NCBI RefSeq assembly: GCF_015351595.1
Contig: NZ_JADKPT010000011.1
Coordinates: 62,001 to 126,000, forward strand
Direction: 5' to 3'
DNA from: Flavobacterium sp. LC2016-12
Lineage (GTDB): Bacteria > Bacteroidota > Bacteroidia > Flavobacteriales > Flavobacteriaceae
Length of the DNA stretch: 64,000 bases
Position numbers and translations under genes: made by a program. The notes beneath the pieces were generated by a model, which was not told the DNA's origin, did not search any database, and saw only the letters and a program-made list of their open reading frames with translations. Positions 44,194 through 54,900 of this stretch are shown one piece after another (within the stretch, counting starts at the first letter, position 1; every line of letters starts with the position of its first letter).

Positions 44194-45291
44194 TTAGTCT
44201 TTACTGAAAGCTTGCATTACAGATAGGGCGTTATTATCAAAACTATATAAAGCCTGATTTTCGAAGGTAGAACCACTTGCCGATTGTGGCCCTTTAAAAG
44301 CAACCCATTCTCCTCCCCAGTACGCAAATCCTTGTCCAAATTCTGATGTTTTTACGATGTTTTTAATATCCATAACAAAAGTTCTTTGTCCTGTTGGCGT
44401 TGCCGGATAGCCGGGTACCAGCTGATCGTTTGTTCCTACAATATTATTAGTCTGATCATTGTACAACAGAGTAAAAGGATAAGCCGTTTCTGCAATCAGG
44501 ACTTTTTTACTGAATTTCTTTCCTAAAGCATCAATAGTATTTTTTACTACTGTTAAATCTTTACCGTGCCAAACAGGATAATACGATAATCCGATATAGT
44601 CGTAATCAACACTTTTCATTTTGGTAAAAAACCAATCTGTAGCACCGCCATCTACACCGGCATAATGAATCATTATTTTTGTGTTTGGTGCTTTACTGCG
44701 AACTGTTGTACTTGCAGCAGTTAATAAAGCGATACATTGTTGTTCGTTACTGATTAAATTTCCTTGTGGCCATAATAATCCACTATTGATTTCATTACCA
44801 ATTTGAATAATATCCGGCTTGATTTCTGTAATTATTGTCGCCGTATAATCCGAAACTGCCGTTTTTAAATCGGCAAAAGATAAATTTTTCCATTCTTCAG
44901 GAGTAGTCTGAACTCCCGGATCTGCCCAATTATCCGAATAGTGAACAGTTAGCCAGACTCTTAAACCTGCTTGTCTTGCTTTTTGAGCCAATTGTTTGAC
45001 TTCGTTTAAACCAGAACGGCCGTTTACAGGATTTTTCCATAAACGAATTCGGACCGTATTACAACCTGCATTTTTTAGTGTTGTAAGCATTGGTTCGGCT
45101 TTGCCATTGCTATAAAATTTAGTTCCCAACGATTCCATTTGTGGAAGAAAAGAAACATCTGATGCCCTGATAAAAGTATCACTTGCATCTGGTGGGTTGA
45201 CCGCTTCTGTGTCTGCAGCATCATTACTGGAGCATGAAAACTGAATTGCCGTTATCGCAAGTAAACCAAGAATTTTTATATATTTTTTCAT
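44194..45291 (-). CDS. GH53 endo-beta-1,4-galactanase, copy 2
   Basis: 365 residues. Lipoprotein signal LAITAIQFSC (C20), with an acidic stretch SSNDAADTEA after the Cys. In Bacteroidota this often acts as a surface lipoprotein export signal. GH53 motifs: RASDVSFLPQMESLG, VHYSDNWADPGVQTTPEEW, IIQIGNEINSGLLWPQG (acid/base) and VLIAETAYPFTL (nucleophile). It is probably the surface enzyme that makes galactan fragments small enough for SusC/D. It lies between SusE-like and GH53 copy 1; an 83-base gap with a hairpin separates it from the SusE-like gene. Confidence 0.92.
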   Translation of the reverse strand: MKKYIKILGLLAITAIQFSCSSNDAADTEAVNPPDASDTFIRASDVSFLPQMESLGTKFYSNGKAEPMLTTLKNAGCNTVRIRLWKNPVNGRSGLNEVKQLAQKARQAGLRVWLTVHYSDNWADPGVQTTPEEWKNLSFADLKTAVSDYTATIITEIKPDIIQIGNEINSGLLWPQGNLISNEQQCIALLTAASTTVRSKAPNTKIMIHYAGVDGGATDWFFTKMKSVDYDYIGLSYYPVWHGKDLTVVKNTIDALGKKFSKKVLIAETAYPFTLLYNDQTNNIVGTNDQLVPGYPATPTGQRTFVMDIKNIVKTSEFGQGFAYWGGEWVAFKGPQSASGSTFENQALYSFDNNALSVMQAFSKD

Positions 45292-45328
45292 GATAGGAGT
45301 TATAGTAATTGAAATTTTGAATTTAGAA

Positions 45329-45354
45329 GAAGCCTCAAAATAAGCTGAGGCTTC
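45329..45354 (-). terminator. Intra-operon hairpin between SusE-like and GH53 genes
   Basis: Perfect nine-base stem GAAGCCTCA / TGAGGCTTC with an eight-base loop. There is no T run on the minus strand, so it more likely protects or attenuates the mRNA than ends it. It would separate high susCDE expression from lower enzyme expression. Confidence 0.45.
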
Positions 45355-45374
45355 TCTTCTTTTTTTAATTCAAT

Positions 45375-46442
45375 TTATGGAGTTGGTATAAACATATAAC
45401 GTCCATCTATATCATTGAACCAGATTTCATACTTTCCAGCTTCAACAATAATATCTCCGCCATTATCACCCCAACTAACATCCCAGCTATTGTTGGCTTT
45501 GAATTTCATTTTTCCTGCTTTTAAAGTTTGAGTAACTTTCCAGATATGGGCATCAAAATCAGATTTTACTAAAGGAACTTCTGTATCCCAACCTGTATCA
45601 TCGCCTGTTAATACAGATCCCGTCATGGTAATTGTTGCGTACGTTGTCATTGGTCCTGTATAAGGCTCTATTTTATAAGTAAGTTCTTCAAGATTAATTT
45701 CAAAACTATAATAACCTGAAGCTGTCGTTGGGAAAACACCCGGATCAGGATCACTTTCTGTTGCTCTGTATTGTACTTTGGCACCATTTGTTCCGTAAGC
45801 CGGAGCCCAGAAACCAATTTGCTCAATTAATTTGAAACCGTCTTTATTAAAAAATCCTGTATAATAGAACTTTGCGTTTTCTTTTGTATCTCTGTAAATT
45901 GGCATGTTATTGCTCGTTACACTCCATCCTGCAGCAGTACCAGGTCCTACTAAAAACAAATCAATTTTAGGGAATACACCTCTGTAAGGAGTCAATGCAA
46001 TCGTAATTGGTGTAGAAAGTTTTGGCTCTGAAAGTGTTGTTCCAACCGTTGATTTAATTCTAACATCAATTGTTCCTTCAACATCAGGCGTAAGGCCCAA
46101 TTCAAGTGCTTTTGCATTAAGCTCAGCAACTGAAATAGACGCATGTGTACTTGTAGAAGTTGTAATATCTATCGGCGCTGCAAACTCTGTATTACTGGCT
46201 GCAAACTGTACGGTATAGGTAACAATTGTTGGTGTTCCGTAACTCACTTTTTCCCAGGTAAAAGTCAGGGCAGTGTTGTTTGGTGTGTCTTTATTTAAAA
46301 TAGTCGAAGAACCATTATCAGGTGTAATGATTGCAAAAGCCGCTTCCTGAGGCTCTAAGATCATCAAATCTGTTTCGTTTTCACAAGACCAAAGTCCTGT
46401 AACTAAAGCAATAGCTATAAAAATTTTATATATGTGTTTCAT
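45375..46442 (-). CDS. SusE-like outer membrane glycan-binding lipoprotein
   Basis: 355 residues. Lipoprotein signal ALVTGLWSC (C20). The N-terminal SusE domain (PNNTALTFTWEKVSYGTPTI, AELNAKALELGL) is followed by two SusE/F-type starch-binding-like modules (TAAGWSVTSNNMPIYRDT and TGDDTGWDTEVPLVKSD, each with the aromatic and W residues that contact sugar). It probably helps surface capture of galactan. Third gene of the SusC-D-E order. Confidence 0.85.
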   Translation of the reverse strand: MKHIYKIFIAIALVTGLWSCENETDLMILEPQEAAFAIITPDNGSSTILNKDTPNNTALTFTWEKVSYGTPTIVTYTVQFAASNTEFAAPIDITTSTSTHASISVAELNAKALELGLTPDVEGTIDVRIKSTVGTTLSEPKLSTPITIALTPYRGVFPKIDLFLVGPGTAAGWSVTSNNMPIYRDTKENAKFYYTGFFNKDGFKLIEQIGFWAPAYGTNGAKVQYRATESDPDPGVFPTTASGYYSFEINLEELTYKIEPYTGPMTTYATITMTGSVLTGDDTGWDTEVPLVKSDFDAHIWKVTQTLKAGKMKFKANNSWDVSWGDNGGDIIVEAGKYEIWFNDIDGRYMFIPTP

Positions 46443-46473
46443 TTTTCGTATCGTTTGTGTTTAAAAAAAAGTT

Positions 46474-48081
46474 TTAGTAACCCGTATTTTGAGTCAAATT
46501 TCTATTGGCTCCCAATGATCCTTCCGGAATAGGGAAAACACTCATATAAGAAGGAATAGAGATTCCTTTTGAAGAGTTTCCTTTCCACGCCCAATTGTAA
46601 GATCCTCCGGTATATTTTCCAAAACGAATTAAATCTTGTCTTCGGTGTGCTTCCCAGTGTAATTCACGTGCTCTTTCATCAATTAAAAAATCAAGCGTTA
46701 ATTCGCTTTGAGCAATGTTTCCAACAGTCGAATTACTATTCGCTCTTTGTCTTAAAGCATTTACATAATTTAATGCCTGAGTGGTTGTTCCGTTTCCGCC
46801 TCTTAAAGTGGCTTCTGCGTACATTAAATACACATCGGCTAATCTGAATAATGGAAAATCAGTATCAGCATAAGTAGAACTTATTCCGTTCACTCCTGTT
46901 GACGTTTTATTAGAAAATTTAGATAAAATGTAACCTTGCGTTTTCACCCCAATATCTTCAATATCAATCGATCTTTGTTTTGCAGGATCGCCCTGAACAC
47001 CTTTTCCTATTGTATTTCTGGTATCCTGACTGAATTTTGTTCCGTCAAATTTTTGAGCAAATTCTTTTCTGATTCTAAGTGCTCCTGTCCAGCCGCCAAT
47101 TCCAAAATCGGCACCATTGTTTTCCCATGCCCCAATTTGTCCGTTTGTTAAAACAGTTGTTGCTCCCCAGTTTTGAGAAACTGCTCCATCTGACTGGATT
47201 CCGAAAATGATTTCTGCAGAGGTATTGTTATCTGCTTTAAAGTTGTCCAGGTATTTTGGTTTCAAAGTATAACCGCCTGCAATAACTTCATTACACATTG
47301 TAATACAATCATCAAAACGATCCGCCTGAATGTAAACCTCAGCATTCAAATACATTTTTGCCAAAATCATACGCGCCATAGATTGATCTAATCTTCCGTA
47401 TTCATTTGTTCTCGCTGCTTTTAAATCGGGTAAAACCGCTTTAAGTTCCGTTTCAACAAAATCAAATAATTGTTTTCTGTTAAACTCAGGTCCTGTAAAA
47501 TTTATTGGATCATTTTCAGTATACATTGGTGCTTTTCCAAATAAATCCATCATGTTATAATACGCATACGCTCTTAAAACACGAACTTCCTGGCGGTAAA
47601 GTGCTATATCGGCCAACGTCGCAGCATTAGTAATTCCTCTTGAACTTAACTTTTCCGGTGTACTCTGACGTAAAAACTCGTTTGCATAAGAAACAGAAAC
47701 CATAGTTCTGCTAAACATTCCTAAAATAACCGGATTTGCGGCTGTCCAGATGTTACGTTGTAATTCTGCCGTTCCTCCGTCATTTTCATAACTCCAAACC
47801 AATTCGTCCGTAGTTAATTCCTGCAAGTACAATAAACATCTTGTAAACTGGCTTGTTCCTGCATCTACACCTTCAAGCGATGAATTATCAGGCCCCAATA
47901 CTCCCGTTAAAGTTAGATTTCCGTATACTCCTGCAAATGCTTTTTTGTATCCTTCAGGTGTAGAAAATAAAACATCAGAAGAGAGAACGTCGTCATCTTC
48001 AGAGACTACGTTTAAGTCATCAGTACAAGAATGAAAAACAGTAGTCAATGCTAAAATTGTTATTAAAATATATTTTTTCAT
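46474..48081 (-). CDS. RagB/SusD family glycan-binding lipoprotein
   Basis: 535 residues from the ATG at 48081, which opens the lipoprotein signal ILALTTVFHSC (C19); an earlier start at 48114 overlaps SusC. Helical SusD fold with TPR-like pairs (RQEVRVLRAYAYYNMMDLFG, MARMILAKMYLNAEVY) and the C-terminal FLIDERARELHWEAHRRQDLIRFG, typical of the family. It caps the SusC barrel and binds the oligosaccharide on the cell surface. Ten bases separate it from SusC. Confidence 0.93.
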   Translation of the reverse strand: MKKYILITILALTTVFHSCTDDLNVVSEDDDVLSSDVLFSTPEGYKKAFAGVYGNLTLTGVLGPDNSSLEGVDAGTSQFTRCLLYLQELTTDELVWSYENDGGTAELQRNIWTAANPVILGMFSRTMVSVSYANEFLRQSTPEKLSSRGITNAATLADIALYRQEVRVLRAYAYYNMMDLFGKAPMYTENDPINFTGPEFNRKQLFDFVETELKAVLPDLKAARTNEYGRLDQSMARMILAKMYLNAEVYIQADRFDDCITMCNEVIAGGYTLKPKYLDNFKADNNTSAEIIFGIQSDGAVSQNWGATTVLTNGQIGAWENNGADFGIGGWTGALRIRKEFAQKFDGTKFSQDTRNTIGKGVQGDPAKQRSIDIEDIGVKTQGYILSKFSNKTSTGVNGISSTYADTDFPLFRLADVYLMYAEATLRGGNGTTTQALNYVNALRQRANSNSTVGNIAQSELTLDFLIDERARELHWEAHRRQDLIRFGKYTGGSYNWAWKGNSSKGISIPSYMSVFPIPEGSLGANRNLTQNTGY

Positions 48082-48091
48082 CTTTTCGTTA

Positions 48092-51034
48092 TTAAAATTT
48101 AAGATTAAGACCAAATAAGATTGATCGTTGTCTTGGATAAATCGTTTTGTCTACACCGTTATTTGTGATTTCAGGATCTAAACCACTGTATTTTGTAATT
48201 ACAAAAACGTTCTGAACTCCAGTTGATACTCTTAATGAAGCTTTACTGTTTACCCAGTTGTTTAAAGTGTATCCTAACGTAATATTGTCCATTTTTAAGA
48301 AAGAGGCATTCTCTATATAAAGATCTGACAACACAACATTTGAGGTAGTCTGAAAATTAGTTTCTGTTACCTGAGATGGAATATTACTTAAAACTCCCCC
48401 ATTTTCCATAGCATCATATTGTGCTCTGCTGGCGTCTACGGCATTAAAAATTCGGTTACCAACACTTGCTCTTAAATTGAGTGAAAAATCGAATTTTTTA
48501 TAATTCATGTTAGATGCAAATCCTAATGTAAAATCAGGATCCGGATTATTATAAATGTATTTATCGGAATCGTTTTTGGTGTTATCCCCATTTAAATCTG
48601 CAAAAGCGCCTTCAATTGGTTTTCCTTCGTTGTTGTATAATTGTTTGTATACATAGTAAGAATAAGGAGTATAACCTTCTCTGAAAATTTGCCCCGGAGT
48701 TCCTGTTCCTGCAATATTGTCTCCTAAAAAGATATCGGTTCCGTTTACCAGATTTTTGATTCTTCTTTCGAATTTGGCCATATTAAAGTTCATGTTCCAA
48801 TTAAAATTTTCTGTTTTAACGGCATTCGCATTAATCGTAAACTCGACACCTTTTGTGGTAAAGCTACCTACGTTTTGATACACGCGATTAGAAAAATTAC
48901 TACCATCAGATATTGCTGCGTTTACTAATAAATCTTTAGATTCTTTGTAATAAACATCAAGTCCGGCAGATAAGCGATTGTCTAAGAAACCAAAATCAAG
49001 ACCTGCGTTGTATGAAGTGGTTTCCTCCCATTTCAAATTGTTTGTTCTTTTTGATGGAAGTGCAACCGGAACCGGGCTTTCGCCGAAGTAGTATTCAGAA
49101 TTTCCACCACCAACCTGGTATTTTTGCAAGTATCCATTTGGTTCCGGAATATCCTGTTGTCCTGTTATACCCCAACTTAGTCTTAATTTTAAGTCAGATA
49201 ATGTTTTACTGTCTTTAAAGAAATCTTCTTTGATTTTCCATGCAAATGCTGCTGATGGAAAATTCCCCCAACGATTCGCCTCTTCAAATCTAGAAGAACC
49301 ATCTCGTCTGTAAGACATCGTTAATAAATACTTATCTCTAAAATTTAGATTTGTTCTGGCAAAGAATCCTATTAAAACAACATCTGTATCCAGAGTGGTT
49401 TCAGGAAATGTTGATGGCAAATCCGGGTTTAGGATATTACCTGTTTCAAATCTTGAACTTTGAAATTTTTGATACGAATAACCACCCGTCGCTTCAAAAT
49501 TCAATGAACTAAAAGTTTTATTATACACTAAATAAGTATCTAATAATTTATTCTTTCTGGTTGCTTCTGTATATTCATTTGTCCCGTATGGAATGTTGTT
49601 GTTTGATGGAGCAGAACCGGCATCAGCACCAACCAATCTTGTTCTTTCTCCATTTGATTCATCATAACCAACATTTACAACCGCTCTTAAAGCAGGTAAA
49701 AAATGAAATTTATAATCTATTTCAAAATTCCCAAAAATTCTGTCATTCGTTCCTCTGTCGTTGGTATTCAACAATTGCGAAACAGGATTTCTTGCCGCAG
49801 TTGATACTAATGGATAATTTCCGTTGGCATCAATTCCGGTAGTATATTCAAAATAACCACCATAAGGTGCGCCTTCCACTTTTATTGGCTGAGTTGGATC
49901 AAAACCAATAGCAGCTCCTTCAACAGCATCTGTAAATCTGTTTTTTTCGTCTGTATAATTAGCTGAAAGCCTTAATTTTAAATGATTGTCAAGAAAAGCC
50001 GGATTCATGACTAAACCAACTGTGTTTCTTTTGAAAGTATTCGTTAAACGCAATCCTTGCTGATCTGTATTTCCCAGCGTTAAACTTGTTGGAATAATAT
50101 TGAATAAACTTCCTCTAACAGCTAAACTTTGATCGACCGTTCCGGTGTTTCTGTAAATTGCTTTTTGCCAATCTGTATTTGCTGTTCCCAGTTTACTCAG
50201 ATCATCACTTCTTCTATCTGCAATAACACTTCTAAATTCATCTGCACTAAAAACGTCAACCGTTTTAGTTAATGTACCAGCTGCATATTGAACATTATAA
50301 TCTACCGATAATGTTTTGCTTCCTTTTTTAGTCGTTATAATAATAACACCATTTGAAGCTCGCGAACCATAAATCGCAGAAGCCGATGCATCTTTTAAAA
50401 CCGTAATAGATTCTACAGTTGCAGGATTTAATGAGGCTAAAAAGGAAGAAGATCCCGTATTGGTAGTATTATCAAGCGGTAATCCGTCGATAACAATAAG
50501 AGGATCATTACTTGCAAAAAGCGAACTTCCTCCTCGAATTCTAATTTGAGAACTAGAACCCGGAGCACCTGTTGAATTTACGGTTAAACCCGCTACTCTA
50601 CCGTTAAGCAGATTTTCTGTTGTAATATTGTTTCCTTTGTTAAATTCTTTGGTCGTAAGTGCCGTAACAGATCCTGTTGCATCTTTCTTTTTCACGCTTC
50701 CGTACCCAACCTGAACCACTACTTCTTTTAACAGATTGGTATCTTCTTCAAGATAAACTGTCATGTTTTTTTGTGTACTAACGGGAATTGTTTGAGTGGA
50801 ATAACCGGTATAAGAAAACGTAATTTGACTATTTGCTTTTACTCCGGATAATTGAAATTTTCCATCGAAGTCAGTAGAAGCACTAATGTTTGCTCCTACT
50901 ACTTTTATATTTACTCTTGGTATGGGCTGTCCGGACGCTTTTTCCAGGACAACTCCGCCTATTGTGTTCTGGGCAAAAACACAAAAAGGAAGTAAGAGTA
51001 ATAAAAGTAAAAATTTGGTTTTAATTATTTTCAT
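48092..51034 (-). CDS. SusC/RagA family TonB-linked outer membrane transporter
   Basis: 980 residues with a signal peptide (FLLLLLLLPFCVFAQ). CarboxypepD_reg-like domain (~22-105), then the SusC plug with LKEVVVQVGYGSVKKKDATG, NLLNGRVAGLTV and RIRGGSSLFASNDPLIVIDG, and a 22-strand barrel ending in ILFGLNLKF. It imports galactan oligosaccharides into the periplasm using TonB energy. First gene of the operon SusC-SusD-SusE-GH53-GH53, divergent from the hybrid regulator. Confidence 0.94.
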   Translation of the reverse strand: MKIIKTKFLLLLLLLPFCVFAQNTIGGVVLEKASGQPIPRVNIKVVGANISASTDFDGKFQLSGVKANSQITFSYTGYSTQTIPVSTQKNMTVYLEEDTNLLKEVVVQVGYGSVKKKDATGSVTALTTKEFNKGNNITTENLLNGRVAGLTVNSTGAPGSSSQIRIRGGSSLFASNDPLIVIDGLPLDNTTNTGSSSFLASLNPATVESITVLKDASASAIYGSRASNGVIIITTKKGSKTLSVDYNVQYAAGTLTKTVDVFSADEFRSVIADRRSDDLSKLGTANTDWQKAIYRNTGTVDQSLAVRGSLFNIIPTSLTLGNTDQQGLRLTNTFKRNTVGLVMNPAFLDNHLKLRLSANYTDEKNRFTDAVEGAAIGFDPTQPIKVEGAPYGGYFEYTTGIDANGNYPLVSTAARNPVSQLLNTNDRGTNDRIFGNFEIDYKFHFLPALRAVVNVGYDESNGERTRLVGADAGSAPSNNNIPYGTNEYTEATRKNKLLDTYLVYNKTFSSLNFEATGGYSYQKFQSSRFETGNILNPDLPSTFPETTLDTDVVLIGFFARTNLNFRDKYLLTMSYRRDGSSRFEEANRWGNFPSAAFAWKIKEDFFKDSKTLSDLKLRLSWGITGQQDIPEPNGYLQKYQVGGGNSEYYFGESPVPVALPSKRTNNLKWEETTSYNAGLDFGFLDNRLSAGLDVYYKESKDLLVNAAISDGSNFSNRVYQNVGSFTTKGVEFTINANAVKTENFNWNMNFNMAKFERRIKNLVNGTDIFLGDNIAGTGTPGQIFREGYTPYSYYVYKQLYNNEGKPIEGAFADLNGDNTKNDSDKYIYNNPDPDFTLGFASNMNYKKFDFSLNLRASVGNRIFNAVDASRAQYDAMENGGVLSNIPSQVTETNFQTTSNVVLSDLYIENASFLKMDNITLGYTLNNWVNSKASLRVSTGVQNVFVITKYSGLDPEITNNGVDKTIYPRQRSILFGLNLKF

Positions 51035-51979
51035 ACTTTTTAAATTGGGTTGGTTTAAGTTAGTGTTTATTACTATTAAGTGTTGGTTACAAAATGATCG
51101 AAAGAATATTAGTCTGCTCTTTCTTTTACAATGAGAAAAGGTTTCCCGATGTCAATTTTAATTGAAATGTTGGTCATGTTTAAATTGTTTTTGGTTAGGA
51201 TAATTGGTTAGTTTGTTTTCATTGACTTACGCTAAACAAAAAAATAATACACTATTACTCAAACGTTATCGCTTATCAATGCAGTCTGCAAATTAAGTAC
51301 AGAGCAGCTTATTAAGACAGGGAAAAAATCATTTATAAAAGGGGACAATTTCGTAAAAGTGTACACACGACACTTTATAAAAGCATATTCTGTATTTTTT
51401 TGCTTTAAAAAAAATGATTTTATAAATAATTAACCTTTATAATAATAGATTTATCAGAAATATAAATTACCCTTGGTTGCTTTTATTTTTAACACATAGA
51501 AATATGGAATTATTGTAAATAAAATCCGTTTTATCCGCGTTTTTACAAAGTAAATCTGTTTTATCCGCGTCAAAATTATACGCTGATTTTACTGATTCGC
51601 TAAAGCGAAAACGCTGATAAAAACGAATTTTTCTAATTACTTTTTTGATTAAACTGTAGTAATTTTATAGATTTCCGCTTAACCTACTTACATTGTACTT
51701 TGGGACTGTGTGTGAGAAACTAGTTTCTTTTGATTTACCTTTTTCAAGATCATAAAATCTATGTTTCTACGTGTTTAATTAATTTTTTTATGCACAACGA
51801 ACAGGTTACCGTTAATCTAAAAAAACCAGTAGTGTTTTTGAACATTAGATAATAATTGTGTTAATTTCGCAAAGTATCAGATTTCAAATATATTCACTTA
51901 AAAAATTGATTCCGCTTTTAGATCGCATCCCTTTTATTTTTCATATATCAGAGAACAGCATGCTTTTAAAAAATTTTCT
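51035..51979. other. Long divergent intergenic region with repeats
   Basis: 945 bases without a gene, between SusC and the hybrid regulator. It holds: two TTTTATCCGCGT units (51532 and 51562 region), with CGCTGATTTTACTGATTCGC and its partial inverted repeat GCGAAAACGCTGAT; a partial AACACATAGAAATATGG at ~51491; and the 85-bp repeat copy at 51709-51793. The regulator's binding site should lie close to SusC but I could not single it out. Confidence 0.5.
51709..51793 (-). repeat. 85-bp repeat, right copy (inverted relative to 42949-43033)
   Basis: The reverse complement reads GTGAGAAACTAG-type end to GCATAAAAA start and matches the left copy over 85 bases with about eight differences. The two copies enclose the GH53/SusCDE operon in opposite orientation. 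Confidence 0.8.
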
Positions 51980-54900
51980 ATGAATAAGTTAATGTTCTTT
52001 CTTGTTATTAGTCTTTTGCACATAAATGCATCAGGACAGAATTACCCGATAAGACATCTTGATATTTCATCAGGACTTTCGAACAATTCTGTTGCCTCTA
52101 TATATCAGGATCAAAACGGTTATATGTGGTTTGGAACTTTTGATGGGCTTAACCGATATGATGGAAATGATTTTAAAATTTACCGCCATATTCACACTGA
52201 TCCAAATTCTATTCAGGGAAATGCTATTAGTTGCATCGAAGGTGACTTTGAAAACAATTTGTGGATAGGAACAACAGCTGGACCAGTAGTTTTTAATGCG
52301 GAACGCTCTTCTTTTAGTCCGCTGCAATATTATGATACGAACAAAAAAATCAAACCCTTAAACGTTACTGCCTACGAAATAATTGCGGTACATTCTCTAC
52401 ACATCATTCTCGTCGCTGCAAAAGAGGCGATCGTACTTTATAAAGAAGGTGAGAAAATTGGAACAGCGATACCTTTCAAAGGAAAATTAAATTATATCGC
52501 AAGATCAATAGCTTATAATGCGAAAAAACAAATCTTCTATGTTTTTATTACTGGAACGGGTCTATGCCAGTACGATATTAAATCAAAAAAAATAACACTT
52601 CTCAATAATACCATTACAGGAGCCAATTGTATTAAGCTGACAAATGAAGGACTCTGGATTGGATCAGACGAAGGCGCCTACTTATATAATGACAATCTAA
52701 ATACTTATTCTGAAAATTACTTTTCGGAAAAAACGGTTGTACGCGATTTTTATCAGCAGGAAAACAGACTATGGATTGCCACTGATGGAGCTGGTCTTTA
52801 TACCATTACAAAAAATCAGACTGTTCCTGTTCTGTATCGTGCTAACGGCCCTGTTTCATTACTTAACAGTAAATCTTTGTATGATATCTTCCAAAGCAAA
52901 AATGGCGAAATGTGGTTCGGAACCCTTCGTGGCGGCGTAAGTATGATGGGCAAAAAACCGCTCGATTTTAATCATTTTAAAAGCAAAGATCCGCTAACCA
53001 ATAAAGAAGATGAAGATCCTGCCGCCAACTTCATGCTTTCTTTCTGCGAAGATGAAAAGAAAAATATCTGGATTGGTACTGATGGCGCCGGAATGAGATA
53101 CTGGAACAGGAAACAAAATACTTACGATGTTTACTCTACAACCTCATCTGCCAGCAGAAAAATTCAGAGCAATTTTGTTACAAGCATCGTCAGGGATTCT
53201 GATAATGCCATCTGGGTTGCGATGTGGAAAGGCGGCGTCTGCCGTATTGATCCTAACTCAAAAGCCATTCAGAATTTCTCCATTTACAATCAAATCACTA
53301 AAAAAGCAGAACAGGAATCCTGGCTGCTGTTTATAGATTCAAAAAAAACGTTATGGCTCGCTGTTACTAACGGCGGAGCACTATATCAATTTGATAAAGA
53401 GCAAAATAAATTCATCTGCTATAGTAATACTTTACGCGATGTTACTTGTCTTTATGAAACCAAAGACGGCAAAATCTGGGGCGGAACTTTCAATTCTTTT
53501 TTTGAGATCGAACCCAAAACAAAAAAAATAAAAAACTACCATTCTGAGTATACGATAAGATGCATAACGGAAGATCAAAACAAAAATCTTTGGATTGGTA
53601 CTGTTGAAGGAGGTTTGCTTTTATTCAATGGAAAAACGGGCACTTTCAAAAAACATACTACACAAAACGGGCTTTCGAGCAATACCATACTTCGTCTTTT
53701 AGAAGATAAAAAAGGGGATTTATGGATGAGCACGTATCACGGAATTTCAAGACTGAATCCTACGAATAATACTTTTAGAAATTTCGGTGTTTCTGATGGT
53801 CTTCAGGGCAATCAATTTAGCTGGAATGCAGGCACGGAACTTTCGACTGGAGAATTTATTTTTGGTGGTATAAACGGATTCAATGTTTTTGATCCTGACA
53901 ATATTAAAGACAAAAAAAATACCGGGAAATTTTTATTAAATGATTTGCTGGTAAACAATCAGTCCTTAAAATTGGACAGTCCTTATATCACAGAAAAAAA
54001 ACTCGAGATGATAAGCGCTGCCGAACTTCCCTATGAAAAATCGGCATTGAGTTTTGATTTTGTTTATCTTGATTATGTCAATTCCGAAAAAATTAATACT
54101 GCTTATTTTCTCGAAGGATGGGACAAAGACTGGAACTATACTTCAAAGAATAACAGGGCCAATTATTCCAGACTGACCGAAGGAACCTACGTCTTTAAAG
54201 TAAAAACAACCGATGTTTTTGGAAATTGGACTAACGAAGTAACGCTCGCAACGGTAAAAATCCTTCCGCCCTGGTACAGAACATGGTGGGCCTATACCTT
54301 TTACCTTATTGCGGCTGTAGCTGCCATTTATGCTTACGTTGGATATCATAAAAACAAGGAAAGACTTCGTTATGAAATAAAATTGGCCCGTATGGAGCAT
54401 AAAAAAGACAAGGAACATGCTGAAAAACAATTTTCTATGTTTACTTATATGGCTCATGAATTGCGCACTCCCCTTTCTTTGATTATAAATCCGCTAAAAA
54501 GTGCCATTGAGAGAAAAAAACGTTCTGAAGATGATCTCGATCTGAATCTTGCCTATAAAAATGCCAAAAGATTACTGAGTCTTACCGATCAACTACTATT
54601 GTTTAGAAAAGCCGAAACGGATCTTGATGAACTCAAAGTTTCTAAGATTAATTTAAACAGCCTGTGCCGTGAAATCTATGACAGCTTTACACAAATGGCA
54701 GCGGTTAAAAGTTTAAATTATCAATTTATTGAAGAAGAAACGCCCACTGAAATATATGGTGATTATGAAAAAATAGAGATTACGCTGTTTAATTTAATAT
54801 CCAATGCGTTCAAATTCACCCCTAATAAAGGATCTATAAGTATTGAGATAATTGAGAAAACGGCTGATGTTTCTATTATTATATCAGATACGGGCAGCGG

